Program-made: the position numbers and the translations under genes
Assembly (NCBI GenBank): GCA_041658725.1
Contig: JBAZZQ010000001.1
Location: 1 to 64,000, forward strand
Reading direction: 5' to 3'
From: JBAZZQ01 sp041658725
GTDB taxonomy: Bacteria > Planctomycetota > Phycisphaerae > JAAYCJ01
Length of the DNA stretch: 64,000 nucleotides
Shown: positions 58,673 through 64,000 of the stretch, piece after piece
Layout: every line of letters begins with the position of its first letter
Numbering within the stretch: the stretch's first letter is position 1
Notes under the pieces: model-generated
Seen by the model: the letters and a program-made list of their open reading frames with translations, nothing else
Told to the model about the DNA's origin: nothing
Databases searched by the model: none

Positions 58673-58687
58673 GGAGGCGAAACAGGT

Positions 58688-60058
58688 ATGAAAGTCTTAA
58701 TGCTAGGTTGGGAATTCCCCCCCTTCATTAGCGGGGGGTTGGGGACTGCCTGCTATGGTCTGACCAAGGCCATGAGTGAAATGGGCATCGAAGTTCTTTT
58801 TGTGCTCCCCAAACCGATTCACAGCGAATATGCGACTCACGTAAAACTGGTGGCGCCAAAACCAGGTTCGTCGCTGTCTAGCAGTTCTGATGTCTTTGCG
58901 CTCAAAGAATTTCGTAACGTTCGATTTAGAACCTTGCCGTCGGCACTACAGGCCTATCAGACACCAAGTGCGTATAAAAAGACCGTCAAGACCACCACAA
59001 CTTCGACGGAAGTCGAAAAATCAGTGAAAGTTGAGGAATTGGCAGCCGTGGAGTCTGCCCCGGATAGCAACGTTTCTTCCCCGTCGAAATCGGGTGAGGC
59101 CTTTGTCGGGGCAGGGGCAAATTACGCTGGTGATCTTTACTCCGAAGTCGAACGATACGCAAGGCTGGTCAGCCAGATTGCCGGTCAGGAGACTTTCGAC
59201 GTAATTCATGCTCATGACTGGATGACCTATCCGGCAGGACTCGGCATCGCCGCCATCTCCGGAAAACCTCTGGTCATACATGTCCATTCCACGGAATTCG
59301 ACCGATCCGGAGAGCACGTCAATCAACAAATTTACGATATCGAACGTCAGGGAATGCACGGCGCGCAGCGTGTGATTACCGTGAGCTTTTTGACGAAAAA
59401 GATACTTGCCACGCGATACAACGTGCCCGCCGACAAAATCAGAGTGGTGTATAACGCCATTGACAACAACCATAAACATGTTCCAACCCATACCCAGATT
59501 CAGAGAGATGAAAAAATTGTCCTCTTCCTCGGCAGGATTACCATGCAGAAAGGTCCGGAATATTTTCTGGCCGCCGCCAAAAAAGTGCTGGAGGTGATGG
59601 ATAATGTCCGCTTTGTGATGGCGGGAAGCGGGGATATGATTCGCCGGGTTATCGAGCTGGCGGCGGAGATGGGAATCGGACATAAGGTTTTGTTCACCGG
59701 CTTTTTACGCGGAGAAGATGTAGAGAAAATTTACCGAATGGCCGATTTATACGTTATGCCGTCTGTTTCCGAGCCATTTGGGATCGCCCCCCTGGAGGCG
59801 TTATCGCACGACATTCCGGTCATCGTCAGCAAGCAATCGGGCGTCTCGGAAATTCTTACGCATGTCCTGAAGGTGGACTTCTGGGATATAAACGAAATGG
59901 CCAACAAAATTATCGCCGTCTTGAAACATCCGCCTCTTCATAGTACACTAAAAGAGCATGGCAGTTTTGAGGTCAAAAAATTATCCTGGTCGGATGCTGC
60001 CAAGTGTTGCCTAAATGTATATAATGAATTAGTCGGCGAAAAAGCTTTACTGGTTTGA
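58688..60058 (+). CDS. Glycosyltransferase (GT4/GT5, glycogen-synthase-like)
   Basis: 456 residues. The N-terminal Rossmann domain opens MKVLMLGWEFPPFISGGLGTACYGL, the nucleotide-sugar loop as in starch synthases. A Ser/Thr/Val-rich insert (about 85-145) is unusual. The second domain has VLFLGRITMQKGPEYFLAA and PSVSEPFGIAPLEALSHD with the E-x7-E donor-binding pair. It probably extends alpha-glucan or a related polysaccharide. The neighbouring GH57 gene, 31 nt downstream, supports alpha-glucan metabolism. GGAGG lies 10 nt before the ATG. Confidence 0.88.
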   Translation: MKVLMLGWEFPPFISGGLGTACYGLTKAMSEMGIEVLFVLPKPIHSEYATHVKLVAPKPGSSLSSSSDVFALKEFRNVRFRTLPSALQAYQTPSAYKKTVKTTTTSTEVEKSVKVEELAAVESAPDSNVSSPSKSGEAFVGAGANYAGDLYSEVERYARLVSQIAGQETFDVIHAHDWMTYPAGLGIAAISGKPLVIHVHSTEFDRSGEHVNQQIYDIERQGMHGAQRVITVSFLTKKILATRYNVPADKIRVVYNAIDNNHKHVPTHTQIQRDEKIVLFLGRITMQKGPEYFLAAAKKVLEVMDNVRFVMAGSGDMIRRVIELAAEMGIGHKVLFTGFLRGEDVEKIYRMADLYVMPSVSEPFGIAPLEALSHDIPVIVSKQSGVSEILTHVLKVDFWDINEMANKIIAVLKHPPLHSTLKEHGSFEVKKLSWSDAAKCCLNVYNELVGEKALLV

Positions 60059-60089
60059 AACGTAAAATTTAATAGGGTATATTTTAATT

Positions 60090-61334
60090 ATGGCTTCGGT
60101 ATGTTTTTACTTCCAGGTTCACCAACCTTTTCGGCTACGACGATACAGCGTATTTGACGCGGACCCAGTCTATTTTGACGAATTTAAGAACGCGGAAATA
60201 TTGCGCAAGGTCGCGAATAAATGCTATCTGCCGGCGAATTATATCCTCCTGGAACTTATTAAACAATTTGGCGGGCATTTCAAGTGCGCGTATTCCATCA
60301 CGGGTGTGATCCTCGAACAATTCGAGCAATACTATCCCAAAGTGATGGATTCCTTTAAAGAATTGGCACAGACCGGCTGTGTGGAATTTCTGGCCGAGAC
60401 CTATTATCACTCGCTGTCATTTCTCTACAGCCGCGAAGAATTTTCCGAGCAGGTCAACCTTCAGCGGGCACGAATCAAGCAATTGTTCGGCCAGGAACCG
60501 AAAGTTTTCCGAAACACCGAATTAATTTACAACAATGAATTGGCGCAATTGATCTCGCAATTGGGTTTTAAGGGAATTATCTGTGAAGGCGCGGACCATA
60601 TCCTGCTCGGACGATCTCCGAATTTCCTTTACAGGCCGCCGCAATGCTCGGAATTGAAGCTTTTACTGAAAAATTACCGGCTGAGCGATGACGTTGCCTT
60701 CCGGTTCGGTAATCGTGATTGGAAAGAATGGCCGCTGACGGCGGAAAAATTCGCCAACTGGGTCAACCAGGTCAACGGCAACGGTTACGTGGTCAATTTG
60801 TTCATGGATTACGAAACGCTCGGCGAACACCAATGGGCGGACACGGGCATTTTTGATTTTATTAAACATTTACCCCAAGCCGTCCTGCAGTACGGCACGA
60901 ATGATTTCAAAACACCCACGGAAGTGGTGAATGCTTATCCCGCCGCCGACCAACTGGACGTTCCGCACATGATCAGTTGGGCGGATACGGAACGCGATTT
61001 GTCAGCTTGGCTGGGAAATGCCATGCAGTCCAATGCCCTTCATGAGCTGTATAAACTCGAATCGCAGATAAAAGCTTCCTCCGATCCGCAAATCATCGCC
61101 GATTGGCGGAAATTGCAAACGTCCGATCACTTTTACTATATGTGCACAAAATATTTCGCCGACGGCGACGTGCATAAGTATTTCAATCCCTACGAATCGC
61201 CTTACGATTCATACATCAACTTCATGAACGTGCTGGATAATATCCGCTATCGCCTGCGGAAAATCGGCAGGGATAATTCTCCACCCCAGCCAATCGCCCT
61301 GGCGGCGCCGGTGAAAGCGTATCGCCCCAGATAA
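60090..61334 (+). CDS. GH57 family alpha-glucan-acting glycoside hydrolase
   Basis: 414 residues. GH57 regions: FQVHQPFRL near the start, FRNTELIYNNEL with the nucleophile Glu, and VNLFMDYETLGEHQW with the catalytic Asp. GADHILLGRSP and the C-terminal helical part also fit. GH57 includes amylases, amylopullulanases, 4-alpha-glucanotransferases and branching enzymes. This short form resembles alpha-amylase-annotated members. No signal peptide, so it acts inside the cell, presumably with the preceding synthase on glycogen. Confidence 0.9.
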   Translation: MASVCFYFQVHQPFRLRRYSVFDADPVYFDEFKNAEILRKVANKCYLPANYILLELIKQFGGHFKCAYSITGVILEQFEQYYPKVMDSFKELAQTGCVEFLAETYYHSLSFLYSREEFSEQVNLQRARIKQLFGQEPKVFRNTELIYNNELAQLISQLGFKGIICEGADHILLGRSPNFLYRPPQCSELKLLLKNYRLSDDVAFRFGNRDWKEWPLTAEKFANWVNQVNGNGYVVNLFMDYETLGEHQWADTGIFDFIKHLPQAVLQYGTNDFKTPTEVVNAYPAADQLDVPHMISWADTERDLSAWLGNAMQSNALHELYKLESQIKASSDPQIIADWRKLQTSDHFYYMCTKYFADGDVHKYFNPYESPYDSYINFMNVLDNIRYRLRKIGRDNSPPQPIALAAPVKAYRPR

Positions 61335-61340
61335 CCGATT

Positions 61341-61380
61341 CAATTTTGAATTTTGGATTTTAGATTTTGGATTGAAGAGA
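61341..61380 (+). repeat. ATTTTGGATTTTAGATT repeat (copy B5)
   Basis: TTTTGAATTTTGGATTTTAG and onward to ATTGAAGAGA. The last 30 bases equal copy B3 at 30991-31020. It ends 10 bases before the MazG-like start. Confidence 0.8.
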
Positions 61381-61390
61381 GAATCCTCCT

Positions 61391-61744
61391 ATGCCGGACG
61401 ATAAAACCACGGTCCAGGAACTTAAAAATCTGGTCAATCAGTTCATCGCCGAACGGGACTGGTTCAAATATCACGACGCCAAAAATCTCGCCATGAGCAT
61501 CGCCATCGAAGCCGCCGAATTACTCGAACATTTCCAATGGGTGCGAAATGAAGAATTGGACCAGGTCCTGTCCGACCCCCCTACCCGCCAGCAAATCGAA
61601 GAAGAATTATCCGATATTCTTGCCTTCGTCCTATCCTTCGCCAACCGACACAATATCGACTTATCAGAATCCCTGAGAAAGAAAATGGCCAAAAACGCGA
61701 TCAAATATCCGGCCCAGACTTATCGGGGAAAATACAAGGTGTAA
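61391..61744 (+). CDS. MazG-like nucleotide pyrophosphohydrolase
   Basis: 117 residues. The helical MazG/RS21-C6 fold with metal-binding EAAELLEHFQW (ExxE) and EELSDILAFVLSFAN (ExxD). It hydrolyses non-canonical or excess NTPs, often dCTP, to monophosphates. Weak ribosome site (GAGAGAA) contributed in part by repeat B5. A terminator follows immediately. Confidence 0.9.
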   Translation: MPDDKTTVQELKNLVNQFIAERDWFKYHDAKNLAMSIAIEAAELLEHFQWVRNEELDQVLSDPPTRQQIEEELSDILAFVLSFANRHNIDLSESLRKKMAKNAIKYPAQTYRGKYKV

Positions 61745-61746
61745 AA

Positions 61747-61771
61747 AAAGTGGTTGATAGCCGCTTTTTCA
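61747..61771 (+). terminator. Intrinsic terminator after the MazG-like gene
   Basis: AAAAAGTGG (61747-61755) pairs with CCGCTTTTT (61763-61771) around TTGATAG, with one G-T pair. GTGT and ACAC extend the stem. Confidence 0.75.
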
Positions 61772-61945
61772 CACTTCGCGGTCAAATAAAAAAATTGCGA
61801 GTTTCCATTTTTACCCTACCAGACTCTCCTCACGATAGTGTCCCCTTTTCATCGAAGACATAAATCATCCAAATTGATTTGAATATGCTCATGGATTTGA
61901 ATAAGATTACCATTTGAAAAATTTATGAAAGGAAGATATCGGTCT

Positions 61946-63121
61946 ATGAAAAATACGTGTCCAAAAAGGCATTTATATGGAAAAGTCGGACATTACGGAA
62001 AACGAATTGATACCGCGGCTATCACGAAAAAAGATTCCGTTTCGGAGTTGATTAAGAAATTACAGGTTTACAACGGCGGGCGATTAAGCGAAGCCTGCGA
62101 GTTGCTTGAGAAGAAATATTCTCAGGCGGATGTGACCGTCGGCATGACGCTGGCTGGCGCGATGACTCCTGGCGGGCTGGGAGCTAAGGCGGTTATTCCG
62201 CTTATGGAGCATGGATTTGTCGATTGGCTCGTGGCGACCGGAGCCAATATGTATCATGACTTGCATTTTGCCCTGGATATGGGTCTTTTCAAGACCAGTC
62301 CGAACGTGGATGATCGCATTTTACGAAATAAACGGCTGACGCGAATCTATGATATCTGCCTTCATTATGACGATACTTTAATGAAGACCGATTATATGTT
62401 GCGAGAAATTTTGATGTTCCCGGAATTTCAAAAAGAAATGGGAACACAGGAATTTTACTATCGGCTTGGAAGAATCGTCAATGACATCGAAAAGATAAAA
62501 GTCGGGAAAAAAGTGAGCGTGCTGGCGGCTGCGTATCGGCTGGGAATTCCAGTGTTTACGTCCTCGCCGGGGGATTCGACCATTGGAATGAATATTGCCG
62601 GCTTGGAGTTATGCGGCGAAATGTTCTTTCCTGGAAAATTCAAATTGAAAATCAATACGAGTCTGGACGTCAATGAATCGACGGCCATCGTTTTGGATGC
62701 CAAGAAATCCGGCGGGAAATCCGCGATGCTGATTATCGGCGGCGGTTCGCCGAAAAACTTCGGATTGCAGACCGAGCCTCAGATTCAGGAAATATTGCAG
62801 ATTTCTGAAGTGGGTCAGGATTATTTCACGCAGATTACCACCGACCGGCCTGACGTTGGAGGATTGTCGGGAGCTACTCCGAGCGAGGCTGTTTCCTGGG
62901 GAAAAATCGATCCAGACCACATCGATGATACGGTCGTGGTTTATATGGACGCCTCAATCGCCCTGCCGTTTATGACGTCGTATATTTTGCAAACCACTCC
63001 GCCCAAAAAACTGAAAAGATTATACACCCGGAAAGATGAGCTTTATGAAAAGTTGAAGAAAGCCTATGCGGAAAATAACAAAGAAATTCCCCGGCTGAAG
63101 AAACTGGCTAAAAAACTTTAA
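61946..63121 (+). CDS. Deoxyhypusine-synthase-like enzyme (probable polyamine synthase)
   Basis: Start at the ATG at 61946, with AAGGAAG 10 nt upstream. The ATG at 61925 precedes that site. It gives 391 residues. VDWLVATGANMYHDLHFAL, VFTSSPGDSTIGMNIA, the lysine-bearing GGGSPKNFGLQ and the diagnostic GLSGATPSEAVSWGKI show the NAD-dependent DHS fold with the active-site Lys kept. In archaea and eukaryotes DHS modifies eIF5A, which bacteria lack. Bacterial relatives make homospermidine or similar polyamines. The ornithine-decarboxylase-like gene 42 nt downstream would supply putrescine, supporting that role. The product is inferred. Confidence 0.85.
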   Translation: MKNTCPKRHLYGKVGHYGKRIDTAAITKKDSVSELIKKLQVYNGGRLSEACELLEKKYSQADVTVGMTLAGAMTPGGLGAKAVIPLMEHGFVDWLVATGANMYHDLHFALDMGLFKTSPNVDDRILRNKRLTRIYDICLHYDDTLMKTDYMLREILMFPEFQKEMGTQEFYYRLGRIVNDIEKIKVGKKVSVLAAAYRLGIPVFTSSPGDSTIGMNIAGLELCGEMFFPGKFKLKINTSLDVNESTAIVLDAKKSGGKSAMLIIGGGSPKNFGLQTEPQIQEILQISEVGQDYFTQITTDRPDVGGLSGATPSEAVSWGKIDPDHIDDTVVVYMDASIALPFMTSYILQTTPPKKLKRLYTRKDELYEKLKKAYAENNKEIPRLKKLAKKL

Positions 63122-63163
63122 GAAAGCGTTCAGCTTACAGCGAACAGCTTTAGAAAAGAGTAA

Positions 63164-64000
63164 ATGAGACAAAAAATGAAACAACTTTCAGGGCCGGTGC
63201 TCAAATCGCTGGCCAAAAAAGAGGGAACCCCCCTATTCATCGTCGATCATGAGCAAATTCGGCGGAATTATCGACGATTCAAGAAAGCTCTTCCCCGAGT
63301 TCAGACGTACTATGCGGTCAAGGCCAATTGTCTTGACGCGATCATAAAGACATTATTCCTCGAGGGAGCCAGTTTCGATGTTGCCTCTTTTCCGGAATTT
63401 ATGCAGGTTCACAAATACATAAAAAGCTGGGATACGAAAAAACGGCACGCTTTTATTTACGATAAAATAATTTTTTCCAATACGATCAAAGACGAAGAAA
63501 CACTTTTACATCTCAGACCCTATCGGCCTCTGGTTACTTATGACAATGAAGATGAAATCAAAAAGATTAAGAAATATTGCGACACCGCCGGCTTGGTTTT
63601 ACGATTAAGCGTCCCCGATACCGGGTCGATGGTCGAAATGACCTCCAAGTTCGGAGCCGATCCGGCCCAGGCGATGGACCTTATCGCCCAAGCCTTCAAG
63701 TCTGGTTTGATTGTGGAAGGGTTAAGTTTTCATGTCGGCAGCCAATGCACGAATTTTGACAATTATGTGCAGGCATTACATACCGCCTCCCAAATATTTC
63801 GGGAAGCCAATGCCAGAGGATATGGAAAAAAAATGAATATCATAGACCTGGGCGGCGGATTTCCCGTCAGCTATAATGAGTCTGTTCCGCAATTTGAAAA
63901 ACTGGCCCGAATTATAAATTCCGAAATCTCACGACTCTTCCCGGAAGAGGGGATTGAAATCATCGCCGAGCCGGGACGTTTCATGGTGGCCAACGCCGCC
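63164..64000 (+). CDS. Ornithine-decarboxylase-like PLP enzyme, fold type III (partial)
   Basis: The gene runs off the window end. 279 codons are visible from the ATG at 63164; the ATG at 63176 is an alternative. YYAVKAN carries the PLP-binding lysine. SFDVASFPEF, LSFHVGSQC, IDLGGGFPVSY and IIAEPGRFMVA follow in the order of alanine-racemase-fold ornithine/lysine decarboxylases. YAVKAN and the FDVAS motif fit ODC better than carboxynorspermidine decarboxylase. The missing C-terminus should hold the catalytic Cys and the Asp that set specificity. Likely makes putrescine for the DHS-like enzyme. Confidence 0.87.
   Translation, partial: MRQKMKQLSGPVLKSLAKKEGTPLFIVDHEQIRRNYRRFKKALPRVQTYYAVKANCLDAIIKTLFLEGASFDVASFPEFMQVHKYIKSWDTKKRHAFIYDKIIFSNTIKDEETLLHLRPYRPLVTYDNEDEIKKIKKYCDTAGLVLRLSVPDTGSMVEMTSKFGADPAQAMDLIAQAFKSGLIVEGLSFHVGSQCTNFDNYVQALHTASQIFREANARGYGKKMNIIDLGGGFPVSYNESVPQFEKLARIINSEISRLFPEEGIEIIAEPGRFMVANAA

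Overview
The window looks like a chromosomal segment of a planctomycete, most probably a Phycisphaerae or Sedimentisphaerales-type bacterium. This placement is inference. It rests on low-complexity Gln/Pro/Thr linkers after signal peptides, a DNA topoisomerase VI B subunit in an otherwise bacterial gene set, a BlaI/M56 pair fused to a CBM9-like domain, a DacZ-like diadenylate cyclase beside dnaB, and a deoxyhypusine-synthase-like enzyme next to an ornithine-decarboxylase-like gene. No rRNA, CRISPR array, prophage or transposase gene is visible.

Layout. 0-8 kb: TlpA-like thiol-disulfide protein, DUF819 permease, a coupled receiver-like/GGDEF pair followed by a class I fumarate hydratase alpha-type gene, and hflX. 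8-12 kb: rpsT, a TlyA/FtsJ-like rRNA methylase, ald with an Lrp/AsnC regulator, a PhnD-like lipoprotein and a CYTH protein. 12-20 kb: histidine phosphatase, a second GGDEF protein, tRNA-Pro(CGG), an AAC(3)/TIM-barrel fusion coupled to a cyclase-family gene, a B12-binding radical SAM protein and cpaE. 20-27 kb: M56/BlaI pair, a DHS-like protein, TauE/SafE, rnc, manC and a TIM-barrel isomerase. 27.7-36 kb: a possible structured RNA, tRNA-Gln(UUG), then glmU-prs-rplY-pth-rpsF-ssb-rpsR-rplI-dnaB-dac, a tightly packed housekeeping operon. 36-46 kb: small lipoprotein, sigma54 activator, TPR-like secreted protein, surE, top6B and a caspase-like lipoprotein. 46-50.4 kb: complete pstSCAB-phoU. 50-58 kb: purB, pyrE, glmS, nadE and scpB. 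58-64 kb: GT4/5 glycosyltransferase with a GH57 enzyme (alpha-glucan metabolism), a MazG-like pyrophosphohydrolase, and a polyamine pair (DHS-like plus ODC-like, the latter cut by the window end).

The most unusual feature is the density and modularity of intergenic palindromic repeats. At least ten families are visible. Some share an outer terminal inverted repeat but carry different inner hairpins: GTAACNGTTCAG shells at 22586-22709, 54762-54882 and 54890-55006, and GGGTGGCATGG shells at 43287-43372 and 57917-58004. Several abut stop codons or Shine-Dalgarno sites. One family member lies in frame inside hflX, adding about 17 residues to the protein, and a different repeat appears to have supplied the N-terminus of ScpB. 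Other leads are a candidate structured RNA upstream of tRNA-Gln, an SRP-like leader before the glycosyltransferase, a terminator whose 3' arm carries the Shine-Dalgarno of the next gene, and a caspase-like lipoprotein. Everything here was read by eye; no homology or folding software was run.
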